Shown: positions 8,395 through 16,693 of the stretch, piece after piece
Position numbering within the stretch: the stretch's first letter is position 1
Layout of the letters: each line of letters begins with the position of its first letter
Source of the DNA: Bacillota bacterium
Lineage (GTDB): Bacteria > Bacillota > Clostridia > Saccharofermentanales > DTU023
Direction: 5' to 3'
DNA: 42,194 bases
Assembly: GCA_029570375.1 (NCBI GenBank)
Contig: JAKPXB010000050.1
Location: 1 to 42,194 of the forward strand
Notes under the pieces: generated by a model
The model's database searches: none
The model's input: the letters and a program-made list of their open reading frames with translations, nothing else
Told to the model about the DNA's origin: nothing
Position numbers and translations under genes: made by a program

Positions 8395-8471
8395 AACGTA
8401 ATCTTTTAAATGATATCATAATAAGATCGAACCGCTCGCACGGAAAGAATAGAAAAGGGGAATCATCGCGC

Positions 8472-9449
8472 GTGTTTGGCTATGTGAGACCGGAGAAACA
8501 GGAACTCCTGATGCGGGACTTCACGCTATACAGAGCCGTCTACTGCGGCCTTTGCAAGGCGATCGGCCGACGATACGGCCAGCTGCCCCGCCTCTCCCTT
8601 ACCTATGACATGACGTTCCTGTCGCTCCTTCTCCTCGCGTTCTCGACAGTTGAACCTGTGATTGTCCGGGAAGCGTGTATCCTGAATCCCGTAAAAAAGA
8701 AACCCGTGGCGGCACATCCCCTGCTTGACTACGCGGCCGATCTGTCGTGTCTGCTCGCGTATGAGTCGTCGCGGGACGACGCGAGGGATGACAAACCCGT
8801 AAGGGGGCGCCTCGTATCCTCTCTATTTTACCGTTCCGCGAGAAAAGCGGCTGAAGCGAGGCCTTCGGCCGCCCTGATTGTCAGCGAAGGGCTGGAAAGG
8901 CTCAGCGCGATGGAAGAGGGACCGCCGTCGCTTGACGCCGCGGATTGTTTCGGGGCGATGCTCGGCGGGCTTTTCGAGGACGGTTTCACCTTTTTACTGT
9001 CCGACGAAAAGGCGGCGGCCGCAAACGCGGAAAGAGACGATCCGGGGAGCGGCATGGAGGGAAATGAGCCGGGCATCAGAGCGGGGGGAGAAGAACCGGG
9101 TGAGAAAGCGGAGGATCAGGCCTGGTACAGCCGTGAGGATTTCCCCGATCTCTACACGATATTGCTCCGCGAGGCGGGATGCGCGCTCGGACGATGGGTC
9201 TACCTGATGGACGCGCTCGATGACCTTAACGAAGATAGGGCGAGCGGCAGCTGGAACCCTTTGGCGGGACAAGATGACGCAGGGGGCACCGCGGAGGCAC
9301 TTTTAATTGAGGCGGAGGAAGCGGTCGACAGGAATCTCGCGCTCCTGACGTATGAGCGGTTTGGGAGTCTTGTGTATAATATTGTTGCAATCGGTCTGCC
9401 CGCAGCGCGCGGCCGCATTATGGCAGGGGAACGCCTCCCCAGAGTGTAG
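8472..9449 (+). CDS. DUF5685 family protein of unknown function
   Basis: The N-terminus MFGYVRPEKQELLMRDFTLYRAVYCGLC followed by KAIGRRYG, with the CxxC pair, is the signature of DUF5685, a family I recognise from Clostridia and that has no known function. The 325-residue protein is predominantly helical and has no clear signal peptide. A charged insert rich in Glu and Gly at about residues 190-215 (NAERDDPGSGMEGNEPG region) looks lineage-specific. It starts with GTG at 8472, preceded by AAAAGGGG about 11 bases upstream. Its neighbour is a J-domain protein 86 bases downstream, a pairing common in this class. That hints at a shared role in protein handling, but no activity can be assigned. Confidence 0.8.
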   Translation: MFGYVRPEKQELLMRDFTLYRAVYCGLCKAIGRRYGQLPRLSLTYDMTFLSLLLLAFSTVEPVIVREACILNPVKKKPVAAHPLLDYAADLSCLLAYESSRDDARDDKPVRGRLVSSLFYRSARKAAEARPSAALIVSEGLERLSAMEEGPPSLDAADCFGAMLGGLFEDGFTFLLSDEKAAAANAERDDPGSGMEGNEPGIRAGGEEPGEKAEDQAWYSREDFPDLYTILLREAGCALGRWVYLMDALDDLNEDRASGSWNPLAGQDDAGGTAEALLIEAEEAVDRNLALLTYERFGSLVYNIVAIGLPAARGRIMAGERLPRV

Positions 9450-9535
9450 CGGCCGGACGCCGTGCCAGAGGCGGCCGTTTGATTGATTGTCTGATGTTTT
9501 TTATGAATGACTGAAGTCTTTCAAGGGAGTATTTG

Positions 9536-9946
9536 ATGAGCACAAATCCTTATGCTGTCCTCGGTGTTTCGCCGGGAGCGTCTGAAGAAGAAGTCCGCGG
9601 GGCATATCGCGAGCTCGTCCGCAAATACCATCCTGATCAGTTCCAGGACGCGCGGGCGAAGGAGCTGGCTGAGGCGAAAATGCGCGAGATAAACGCAGCC
9701 TATGACCAGATCACACTCGGCAACACGCAGCAGGCGGCGCGCGCCGGTTCCGATTGGGGATCTTACGGCTCCGGCGGGCAGCGGTGGACACACAACCAGA
9801 CATCCTACAGAGGGAACACGCAGAACCAATCTCCCTATTACCGTTCAAACGGCAATGACAGTTCCTGCTGCCAATCCCTCGCCTGTCTCTGCTGTGCCGA
9901 TTCCTGCTGTGAATGCTTTGGCGGCGACCTCTGTCCCTGCTGCTGA
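9536..9946 (+). CDS. J-domain protein with a cysteine-rich tail
   Basis: The first 65 residues form a J-domain (NPYAVLGVSPGASEEEVRGA, then the HPD tripeptide in KYHPDQF) that should stimulate the ATPase of DnaK. A linker rich in Ser, Gly, Asn and Gln follows. The last 26 residues contain 11 cysteines in CC and CxC arrangements, resembling a metal-binding or membrane-associated tail. The protein lacks the Gly/Phe region, four-repeat zinc centre and substrate domains of true DnaJ, which is encoded separately at 20546. AAGGGAGT lies six bases before ATG 9536, so the upstream in-frame TTG at 9533 is unlikely. It sits between DUF5685 and a membrane protein gene. Function beyond DnaK recruitment is unknown. 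Confidence 0.8.
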   Translation: MSTNPYAVLGVSPGASEEEVRGAYRELVRKYHPDQFQDARAKELAEAKMREINAAYDQITLGNTQQAARAGSDWGSYGSGGQRWTHNQTSYRGNTQNQSPYYRSNGNDSSCCQSLACLCCADSCCECFGGDLCPCC

Positions 9947-9954
9947 AGAGGCGC

Positions 9955-10503
9955 ATGGCGGGGGGAACGCATTCACGCTCATTCAGAACAGCCCGGTTGG
10001 CGCTGGGAGGCATACTCGCCGCGCTCTGCTGGCTTTTTCTTATTCTGTCCGGTGTTTTGCCCACCGGGCGGTTCTTCGTCTTAACGCTGGCGTCTCTGGT
10101 GATCGTGGTGGCCTACCTGGAACTTGGTCAGCGTGACGCCGCCCTTGTCTATCTGGCCGCGGCAGTTCTTGCGTTTATCTGGCCTGGTGTGTTTTCCGGT
10201 GTGACATTCGCTCTGTGTTTCGGTCTGATGCCGCTGATGATCACATTTTTGCGCGTGCGCACCGGGATGCTGGTGACGCGGCTGGTTACGCATATCGTTA
10301 TGTCCTGTTTCACGCTGCTCGCTCTTTTCATCATCGGAGTGGACCGGTTTGCCCTGAAACAATTCAAGTCGTCAACACTTGTGGTCGTTATTCTCGCGAT
10401 GGCCGCGCTGCAGCTTTTCCTGTTTGTTTATTTTTACATTCTGAGAGTTTTTGAGCAGTTTTATCTGGACAGAATCTCGCCCTGGGTGAAGCGACGCTGG
10501 TGA
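9955..10503 (+). CDS. Polytopic membrane protein of unknown function
   Basis: About 182 residues with roughly six hydrophobic segments, beginning at LALGGILAALCWLFLILSG and ending near LFVYFYILRVF, followed by a short basic tail (SPWVKRRW). I do not recognise the family. The architecture resembles small substrate-binding membrane components, but no motif supports a transporter call. The start at ATG 9955 is the first ATG after the J-domain gene; GAAGAGG precedes it at a tight spacing, so the true start is uncertain. It lies eight bases downstream of the J-domain gene and is probably cotranscribed with it and with DUF5685. Confidence 0.6.
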   Translation: MAGGTHSRSFRTARLALGGILAALCWLFLILSGVLPTGRFFVLTLASLVIVVAYLELGQRDAALVYLAAAVLAFIWPGVFSGVTFALCFGLMPLMITFLRVRTGMLVTRLVTHIVMSCFTLLALFIIGVDRFALKQFKSSTLVVVILAMAALQLFLFVYFYILRVFEQFYLDRISPWVKRRW

Positions 10504-10590
10504 TATCACCGCAGGCGCGAAACCTTTTCCACTCGATTGGGCGGTTCTTTCTCCTCGTTCCGGGGGATCCGCAATCATGTATGGATAGTA

Positions 10591-10618
10591 TAAAAAAGAA
10601 CGAGAGTGACCGGCTCTC
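10591..10618 (-). terminator. Terminator of the S11-like gene
   Basis: On the minus strand GAGAG and CTCTC (10602-10618, plus one G-U pair) form a stem followed by GTTCTTTTTT. It lies 26 bases beyond the stop codon of the minus-strand S11-like gene. Confidence 0.7.
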
Positions 10619-10643
10619 TCCCTTTTCGCGCGGCAGACTGTTG

Positions 10644-12191
10644 TTATTCTTCTCTTGTACGCTCGCCGACGAGAATCGCGTGCGCCGATTGAACAGTATC
10701 TTCAAGGATCCTGAGGCGCCGCCAGTACAGCAGCCTCTTCAGCTCCCTCACGATCACAATCAGGAGAGAGAGCGTGAGAATCCCGGCCACCAGGACGATG
10801 CTGTAAGCGAGATTCGGATTCCTGGCCATTTGCTGGATTCCCCTGCTCAGTATATTGTTGCTCGCGAGAATATCCGATTCGGCGCCGACGCGGACAGGGA
10901 TGCGCGTGCCGTCTTTCAGCGTGAAAATAACTTGTCCCGTCATCGCGCCTTTGAGAATTGGAAGGGGATAGGGCGCGTTGCCATGATAGTCGAGTTTCGG
11001 CAGCAGGAAATGATCCGTTTTCGGGTGGACGTAATCAATGGAATCGAGATAGACCAGGGAGAAAAGCTCACCGTTTTCGGCTTCTTCCGGAGCTCCCCGA
11101 TACTTATCTCCCGCACGCGTCAGCACGGATTTCGTGTAGAACTGATTGACTTTCTGGTAGAGCTGAAGCATCGTCTGCGTCATATTGGCCTGGCGGAGGG
11201 ACGCTGTCAGCGCCATCATGGAAATGCCGTCAGGGGTAGTGCCGACGCTGACCGCCAGCGAATACCGGTTGGACATCATCTGCCAGGCTCCCGTAATCCG
11301 ATTCTCCGAGAGCGTCCAAAGGCGGCTCGAGGGAGAACGCATCGCCACTACGTGCACATTCGTGGATAAGGAGATCTGGATCAGCTCCTCTTGAGTCGCG
11401 AGGATGTTCTTTGCCCTTGCGTTGGCCTGGATAGCCGCGAACAGACGCGCGAGATCGTGAAGTGTTGTCGCCGCAGTAGAGACGGTGCTGTCGGCTTCGG
11501 GGAGCGGCGGCGCTCCGGCGCTATCCTGCTCGTTATGGCTGTCCAGCACGGTGATCGCTTTCGTGACAGCGTACGGAATGTCTGAATCGCGTTCCGCTTT
11601 CGCCACATCCAACGCGAAGAAAACCGTTTGATTCATGCCGAGCATGGAGGCTGTTTTCTGCATCTCCGCGATAAACTGCTGTTTCGTTCCCGCGATTTTC
11701 TCGGCGAATGCCGCCGCCGCCGCGTCAGAGTTCTGGAACATCATCCGGAGGAGGAGATACCTGACAGGAAGCAAATCACCTTCCCGGAGCGGAATGGTTA
11801 TATCCGTCTCCGCTTGGGCGAGATACGCGGCTTCTCGGGTTATCGGGATCATATCGTCGGCCGACAGGCGTTCCGACACGAGATAGAGTGTCATCAGCCG
11901 CGATACGGCCGGTATTTCCAGGACGAGATCGATGTTCCGTTTGTAAAGTTCGGATCGGAGCGACGTATCGAGGACGAGCGCGGCGGGCAGTTTGACAGCA
12001 GGATCGAAACCGTCGCTCATTTGAATCGCCGGCGTATTCTCCCCGGCGCCGGAGAGGCGCGGAGCCGCCCGGGAAGGGGAGATATTCAACACGAAAACGA
12101 GCAGAATAGAGAGCAGAACAACACAGGCAGCGCCCTTGACCGGCGCGCCGGCAGATCCGTTTAGTACCGATAAAATGCCCGTCCTTCTCAT
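10644..12191 (-). CDS. Membrane-anchored S11 (D-Ala-D-Ala carboxypeptidase-like) pseudoenzyme
   Basis: The 515-residue protein has a signal-anchor helix (about 19-36), an extracellular domain and a second membrane helix near 461-481 with a basic cytoplasmic tail. Residues 70-330 follow the fold order of peptidase family S11 (penicillin-binding protein 5 type): ALVLDTSLRSELYKRN, then the active-site helix, and a GTTPDGISMMALTAS strand. All three catalytic motifs are altered. SxxK reads AVSR (95-98), SxN reads QNS (153-155) and KTG reads WQM (303-305). It should therefore lack carboxypeptidase activity and may bind peptidoglycan stems or serve as a scaffold; that is inference. The start ATG 12191 has no clear ribosome-binding site. 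The gene is divergent from an M28-like lipoprotein gene. Confidence 0.65.
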   Translation of the reverse strand: MRRTGILSVLNGSAGAPVKGAACVVLLSILLVFVLNISPSRAAPRLSGAGENTPAIQMSDGFDPAVKLPAALVLDTSLRSELYKRNIDLVLEIPAVSRLMTLYLVSERLSADDMIPITREAAYLAQAETDITIPLREGDLLPVRYLLLRMMFQNSDAAAAAFAEKIAGTKQQFIAEMQKTASMLGMNQTVFFALDVAKAERDSDIPYAVTKAITVLDSHNEQDSAGAPPLPEADSTVSTAATTLHDLARLFAAIQANARAKNILATQEELIQISLSTNVHVVAMRSPSSRLWTLSENRITGAWQMMSNRYSLAVSVGTTPDGISMMALTASLRQANMTQTMLQLYQKVNQFYTKSVLTRAGDKYRGAPEEAENGELFSLVYLDSIDYVHPKTDHFLLPKLDYHGNAPYPLPILKGAMTGQVIFTLKDGTRIPVRVGAESDILASNNILSRGIQQMARNPNLAYSIVLVAGILTLSLLIVIVRELKRLLYWRRLRILEDTVQSAHAILVGERTREE

Positions 12192-12260
12192 GCCCAGATC
12201 ATACCATATGAGGCCGCCGCGTTACCGGGATAAGACAGTGAATATGGTATAATCGACCCG

Positions 12261-13646
12261 ATGAAAGTTGGGCAAAACATGTACTGTGAATGGTCTAAAA
12301 GGAAAACTTCAGACAGAACAAAACGCCGCGGACGGGCAGGGAAGACATCGTGTGTGTCATCTTTCTGTCTTCGTCTCGTCGTCTCCGCGCTGGCTGTCAT
12401 GCTGCTTTTATCCGCCGCTTCCTGTTCGAAACATTCAAACAATACGAATGATTCGATCGCTGATTACGGGAACAGCGGCGCTGATTTCGCGCGCAGACTG
12501 GCTGCCCAGTATCCGCGCCGCGAGCCGTTCTCCTCACAGGAGAAAGACGCGTCCGCGTTTATCTCGAATCAGCTGAGTCAGTACGGCTATCAGACGGAGA
12601 TACAGGAATTCAGCGCAACCGCCGCCGATGGGAGCACGGGAACATCGCGCAACGTGATCGCGCGGCTGAAGGGATCCGGTTTCCACTACGCGCCGAAAAC
12701 AAAAGAGTCCGGCGGTCAGGCCTCTCCCGAGCGGTACGACAATCTCATCATGATAATCGGCGCCCACTACGATACGCCGGCGGTCAGAGAGGCGCCCCGG
12801 GAGGAAGGGGTTACGGAAATCATCGAAGCTGACGGTATTCACAACAACGCGTCCGGCGTCGCGGCTGTGATGACAGCGGCGAGAGTCATGCGCGATGTTA
12901 AACCGGGATACGATGTCATTTTTGTCTTCTTCGGCGCGGGAACCGACTCCTATGCGGGCGCGAAGCATTTCTTGCAGTCGCTGACGGACAGCGAGCGTTC
13001 GCGCGTTGACGCGATGATCAACGTGGGGCCGATTTTCGCGGGCGACAAAGTATACGCGCACGCAGGCCAGAATTCCGTCATCGGGGGGCAGTACAAGGAT
13101 TACGCGAAGAGAAGAAAACTCTACCAGGCCACGGACATCTTTTTTGACTTCAAACTCAATACGAAGAACGGTTACGCGATTTACACGAATCAGGCTTCCT
13201 TTACAGCCGGTCTCCCCAACGGGAAAGACGGTATTTTCCGCGAGTGGACAACTAAGCTTTCAGACCATACGCCTTTTGATGAAGCGGGCATCCCCGTGGT
13301 GTTTATTGAATCAGGTGAATACAGAATCAAATCCATTGACGAAGTGGGTCTTGAGAGCAAGAATCCGCTGTTTATCTCGTCGGCCGGTGTCATTTCCGGA
13401 ACATCATTCGACCGGACCAGGACGCTCGAAGACCTTTTTAAGGATATGGAAGAGCAGGCGGCGCGGCAGACATTGCCGCTTGACTGGATGAATCAGGACG
13501 ATGAACAGGAGCAGCCGGACGAAAGCGACATCGTTGAACACGGCCGGCGTCAGCCGCGCATGCCGATGCGTGTCAACAATACAGCCTTTGTGCTCGTGCA
13601 GCTCGCAAGAAAAGGTCCGCTTGATTATGAGTTCGACGGTGCATAG
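12261..13646 (+). CDS. M28-family-like lipoprotein with a degraded metal site
   Basis: A signal segment (about 36-54) ends in the lipobox SAASC with Cys55, so the mature protein should be lipid-anchored outside the membrane. The domain matches the M28 zinc aminopeptidase fold: GAHYD (167-171, first ligand His present), GIHNNASG (192-199), VIFVFFGAGTDSYAGAKHF (219-237) and SDHTPFDEAGIPVVFIE (334-350). Active M28 enzymes read DN where this has NN and GAEE where this has GAGT, so the bridging Asp, the catalytic Glu and a ligand Glu are missing. The final His is kept. The protein is thus probably not a peptidase. The start is uncertain: ATG 12261 lies only seven bases after a TATAAT sequence, and ATG 12279 and an in-frame GTG also exist. 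A Glu/Asp-rich C-terminal segment follows the domain. Confidence 0.65.
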   Translation: MKVGQNMYCEWSKRKTSDRTKRRGRAGKTSCVSSFCLRLVVSALAVMLLLSAASCSKHSNNTNDSIADYGNSGADFARRLAAQYPRREPFSSQEKDASAFISNQLSQYGYQTEIQEFSATAADGSTGTSRNVIARLKGSGFHYAPKTKESGGQASPERYDNLIMIIGAHYDTPAVREAPREEGVTEIIEADGIHNNASGVAAVMTAARVMRDVKPGYDVIFVFFGAGTDSYAGAKHFLQSLTDSERSRVDAMINVGPIFAGDKVYAHAGQNSVIGGQYKDYAKRRKLYQATDIFFDFKLNTKNGYAIYTNQASFTAGLPNGKDGIFREWTTKLSDHTPFDEAGIPVVFIESGEYRIKSIDEVGLESKNPLFISSAGVISGTSFDRTRTLEDLFKDMEEQAARQTLPLDWMNQDDEQEQPDESDIVEHGRRQPRMPMRVNNTAFVLVQLARKGPLDYEFDGA

Positions 13647-13706
13647 GATGAACATAGGCCTCCGCGTTTGGCGCGGGTGAGGCGGAAGCAGAAAGGATAC
13701 GGAGAA

Positions 13707-14198
13707 ATGGCGAATCTTGTGGCAGCTTACAGCATCGTAGGCGTTTCGGATTTATTGTTCTGGGGAATCGTGCTCGCGATAGCGGCGGTCGCGGAACTGG
13801 CGACGTTGAATTTAGTGTCGCTGTGGTTTATATTCGGCGCGGTCGGATCGCTGATCGCGGCTCTCGCCGGCGCTTCAGTTGCCTTGCAATTCACGATCTT
13901 TTTTTCGCTGTCCGGTATCGGGTTCCTTGTTTTCTTCTTTATTGTCAAACCGAAACTGGTCAGACAGGAAGTCAAAGCGACGAACGCTGACCGGATCATC
14001 GGCAAAGAAGGGGTTGTCATCGAAACCATTCACTCTTTGACGGGTTCGGGGCAGATCAAAGTGCAGGGACAGATCTGGAGCGCGAAGACAGAGACAGAGG
14101 GGATCATCCCCGAAGGAGAACTGGTGAATGTTCTCGGCATCACCGGTGTAAAGGCCATCGTTGAACCTCTGGACGGCAGTGTTCAGCCGCTGGAGTAA
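13707..14198 (+). CDS. NfeD-like membrane protein
   Basis: The protein has three to four membrane segments (DLLFWGIVLAIAAVAEL, LVSLWFIFGAVGSLIAAL, FTIFFSLSGIGFLVFFF). A C-terminal soluble beta-barrel of the NfeD/OB type follows, with IIGKEGVVIETI, GQIKVQGQIWSA and LGITGVKAIVEPL. NfeD-short proteins partner SPFH/stomatin-like proteins in membrane microdomain organisation. The adjacent stomatin-like gene 99 bases downstream fits this exactly. AAAGGA and GGAG lie just before ATG 13707; the frame is open further upstream to 13668 without a better start. The length of 163 residues is normal for NfeD without the protease domain. Confidence 0.85.
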   Translation: MANLVAAYSIVGVSDLLFWGIVLAIAAVAELATLNLVSLWFIFGAVGSLIAALAGASVALQFTIFFSLSGIGFLVFFFIVKPKLVRQEVKATNADRIIGKEGVVIETIHSLTGSGQIKVQGQIWSAKTETEGIIPEGELVNVLGITGVKAIVEPLDGSVQPLE

Positions 14199-14297
14199 CA
14201 GAAGTCATCCGGGGGAAGACCGGCGGTTCTTCCGGTCGAATGACCGGACGCAGGCATTTGAGAGATTAACGTATCAAAAGAATATTAGGAGGAATCT

Positions 14298-15272
14298 ATG
14301 AGCTTATTTGTATTGGCGGCATCCGCCATACCGTGGGGTTATATCGTACTGGGGGTGATCGCGCTTGCCGTTCTGGTCCTGTTTATCAGGAATATACGCG
14401 TTGTTCCGCAGGCGCAGGCATTTGTCATTGAGCGGCTTGGCACCTACCGGACAACGTGGAAGACAGGTATTCACGCGAAAGTACCCTTCCTCGACAAGAT
14501 CGAGCGCCGGGTCTCTCTGAAGGAGAGAGTGGCGGACTTTCCCCCGCAGGCAGTGATTACACGGGACAATGTCACCATGCAGATCGATACGGTTGTCTTC
14601 TACCAGATTGTTGACCCGGTTCTCTACTGCTATGGCATTGAAAACCCGATTGTGGCGATCGAGAACTTGTCCGCGACAACACTGCGTAACTTAATCGGCG
14701 ACCTGGAGCTCGACGAAACGCTGACTTCGCGCGACGTGATTAATACGCGCATGCGCCAGACGCTCGACGAAGCGACAGATCCGTGGGGAATCAAAGTCAA
14801 CCGCGTGGAGCTCAAGAACATCATCCCTCCGAGAGAGATTCAGACGGCCATGGAGCGCCAGATGAAGGCGGAGCGTGAGAAACGTGAGAATATCCTGATA
14901 TCGGAAGGGCAGAAAGAAGCGCTGATCCGCGTGGCCGAAGGGGAGAAGGAAGCCGCGATCCTGCGCGCTGACGCGAAAAAAGAGCAGGCGATCCGTGAGT
15001 CGCAGGGTAAAGCTGAAGCGATTCTTACCATTCAGAACGCGACCGCCCAGGGCTTGCGCATGATCAAAGAAGTGGGCGCCGATGAAGCGCTGATCGCGCT
15101 GAAGAGCCTGGAGACAATGGCCACTGTCGCCGACGGGCGCGCCACCAAAATCATTATTCCGTCCAATCTTCAAAGTCTAGCGGGATTGGCCGTTTCATTC
15201 AAAGAGCTGATGAGCGACTCGAATATCGACACGAGCGAGAAGCCGCATCAGGGAGTGGCCGATCGTTCGTAA
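14298..15272 (+). CDS. SPFH/Band 7 stomatin-like protein (paraslipin/QmcA type)
   Basis: An N-terminal membrane anchor (about 11-30) precedes the Band 7 core: VVPQAQAFVIERLGTYRTTW, the strand DNVTMQIDTVVFYQIVDP and LRNLIGDLELDETLTSRDVIN. A long alternating Lys/Glu/Ala coiled-coil (about 185-250) and a C-terminal helix follow. Such proteins oligomerise into membrane rings and act as scaffolds for membrane proteases and other partners. At 324 residues it has the usual length. TAGGAGGA lies four bases before the ATG. Together with the upstream NfeD gene it forms the common NfeD-stomatin pair. No substrate or client is evident here. Confidence 0.9.
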   Translation: MSLFVLAASAIPWGYIVLGVIALAVLVLFIRNIRVVPQAQAFVIERLGTYRTTWKTGIHAKVPFLDKIERRVSLKERVADFPPQAVITRDNVTMQIDTVVFYQIVDPVLYCYGIENPIVAIENLSATTLRNLIGDLELDETLTSRDVINTRMRQTLDEATDPWGIKVNRVELKNIIPPREIQTAMERQMKAEREKRENILISEGQKEALIRVAEGEKEAAILRADAKKEQAIRESQGKAEAILTIQNATAQGLRMIKEVGADEALIALKSLETMATVADGRATKIIIPSNLQSLAGLAVSFKELMSDSNIDTSEKPHQGVADRS

Positions 15273-15306
15273 GGGCGCCATTTCCGGTGCCGGAACTGCC
15301 CGCGGA

Positions 15307-16548
15307 ATGACACAGGATGACAGCAGGGGCGAGGTGACTTATGCGGCGAGGCGGCCGGTCACCTCGCTTTATTTTCATGTGCCTTTCTGCCACGGCACAT
15401 GCGGCTACTGTGATTTTTTCTCTGTTCCATGTCCGGACGTAGAGCTCGTCAGCGCCTGGCACGAAGGGGTCCTGTCCGAACTTGGGCGCATCGAGGGGGA
15501 GGCTTCTTCGCATCATGTCCCGCTGGGGCCCCTTGAAACGATCTATTGGGGCGGCGGAACACCGTCCTATCTCGACCCGGACATTATTTCGTCCATTCTC
15601 GGCCGCGCGCGGTCCCTGTTCGGATTCGCACCGGCTTGCGATATCACGCTGGAAGCCAATCCTGAATCGATTGTCCCGGCGTCCCCCGCCGGAAGCGGAA
15701 ACGCGTCAGGTGAAGCCGTCCTCCGGTGGCGCGAAGCCGGCGTAAACCGGGTCAGCTTCGGCGTTCAGTCCGCCACTGACGCGCTCCTTCGGATCGCCGG
15801 GCGGCGCCACAGCGCCGCACAGGCTGTTCAGGCGGTCTGTCTCGCCCACGAGGGGGGGATCCGCGATATCTCCGTCGATCTGATGACGGGGCTTCCGACG
15901 CAGACAATGGAGGATATAGAAAAGGCGCTGGAACTCGTTAAACAGCTCCCGATTAACCATGTCTCCACCTATGCGCTGTCGATCGCGAAAGGGACTCCCT
16001 TTTATACCCGATGGCGGGCAAATCCGGAACAGTTCCCGGGAGATGAGGCGGAGCGCCAGATGAACAGCCGACTGACGGATGGACTTCGGGATCTCTCTTT
16101 CGATCATTATGAAATCAGCAATTTCGCGCGCGGCGGAGCGGTCTCTGAACACAACCTCGTGTATTGGCATGCGGATCCTTATATCGCGGCGGGGCCTGCT
16201 GCCGCGAGCTATACGGCCGGCGTCCGTCGGTGTAACCCGGCATCGATCGGCTCCTGGCTTGCCAACGTCAGAGACCCCGCGCAAGGGCCTTTCGGAGAGG
16301 CGATCATCGAAGAAACCGTCGACGAACCGTCCGCCCGCGTCGAGACGATGATCCTCGGCCTCAGGCTGATGGAAGGCGTCTCGCGCGAACGCTTCTGCCG
16401 CCGGCACGGCGTCGATTATGACGCAATCTTTGGCGGGGAGCTCGCGCGGCTTGAGGGCGCCGGCCTCATCGAACGCCATCCTGACCGCGTCCGTTTATCC
16501 GGGAAAGGGCTTGATTTCGCGGATGTCGCCGCCCGCGAGTTTCTCTGA
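15307..16548 (+). CDS. hemW: Radical SAM heme chaperone HemW
   Basis: The protein carries the radical SAM cluster motif CxxxCxxC (Cys28, Cys32, Cys35 in FHVPFCHGTCGYCDFF), then IYWGGGTPSYL, EANPES, VNRVSFGVQS and ISVDLMTGLP, the standard HemW order. A C-terminal HemN-like domain follows (SARVETMILGLRLMEGV). HemW relatives were long annotated as oxygen-independent coproporphyrinogen III oxidase. The CxxxCxxC without the additional downstream Cys of HemN, and the length of 413, favour HemW, which hands heme to target proteins. The ATG 15307 lacks a strong ribosome-binding site, so the start is provisional. In many Firmicutes hemW sits directly upstream of hrcA, as here. Confidence 0.88.
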   Translation: MTQDDSRGEVTYAARRPVTSLYFHVPFCHGTCGYCDFFSVPCPDVELVSAWHEGVLSELGRIEGEASSHHVPLGPLETIYWGGGTPSYLDPDIISSILGRARSLFGFAPACDITLEANPESIVPASPAGSGNASGEAVLRWREAGVNRVSFGVQSATDALLRIAGRRHSAAQAVQAVCLAHEGGIRDISVDLMTGLPTQTMEDIEKALELVKQLPINHVSTYALSIAKGTPFYTRWRANPEQFPGDEAERQMNSRLTDGLRDLSFDHYEISNFARGGAVSEHNLVYWHADPYIAAGPAAASYTAGVRRCNPASIGSWLANVRDPAQGPFGEAIIEETVDEPSARVETMILGLRLMEGVSRERFCRRHGVDYDAIFGGELARLEGAGLIERHPDRVRLSGKGLDFADVAAREFL

Positions 16549-16613
16549 AACTTCAGGTTTAGTATTTCTTCTCAATTGTTCACCGCGTTGTCACCTTCGA
16601 CACGCTGTGTTGA

Positions 16614-16642
16614 TTGACACTCTCCGGCGAAGGTGTTATCTT
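16614..16642 (+). promoter_or_regulatory. Sigma-A promoter of the hrcA operon
   Basis: TTGACA (16614-16619) and TATCTT (16637-16642) are separated by exactly 17 bases and lie immediately before the CIRCE operator. Confidence 0.85.
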
Positions 16643-16646
16643 CTTA

Positions 16647-16673
16647 TTGGCACTCGAGGCGATCGAGTGCCAA
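16647..16673 (+). promoter_or_regulatory. CIRCE operator (HrcA binding site)
   Basis: The sequence TTGGCACTC, nine bases, GAGTGCCAA is a perfect 9-9-9 inverted repeat. It differs from the CIRCE consensus TTAGCACTC-N9-GAGTGCTAA only by one symmetric change. It begins five bases after the -10 box and so covers the transcription start, as expected for repression by HrcA until heat shock. Confidence 0.97.
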
Positions 16674-16693
16674 TATTTGAAAGGACAAGCGAT

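Noticed and set aside
8331-8471. T-box riboswitch before gltX
   Set aside because: The T-box consensus and the matching antiterminator/terminator pair are absent.
9536-9946. Second full DnaJ
   Set aside because: Only the J-domain is present; zinc repeats and substrate-binding domains are missing.
16418-16693. N-terminal extension of HrcA
   Set aside because: It overlaps hemW, the promoter and CIRCE; the conserved N-terminus and ribosome-binding site are at 16694.
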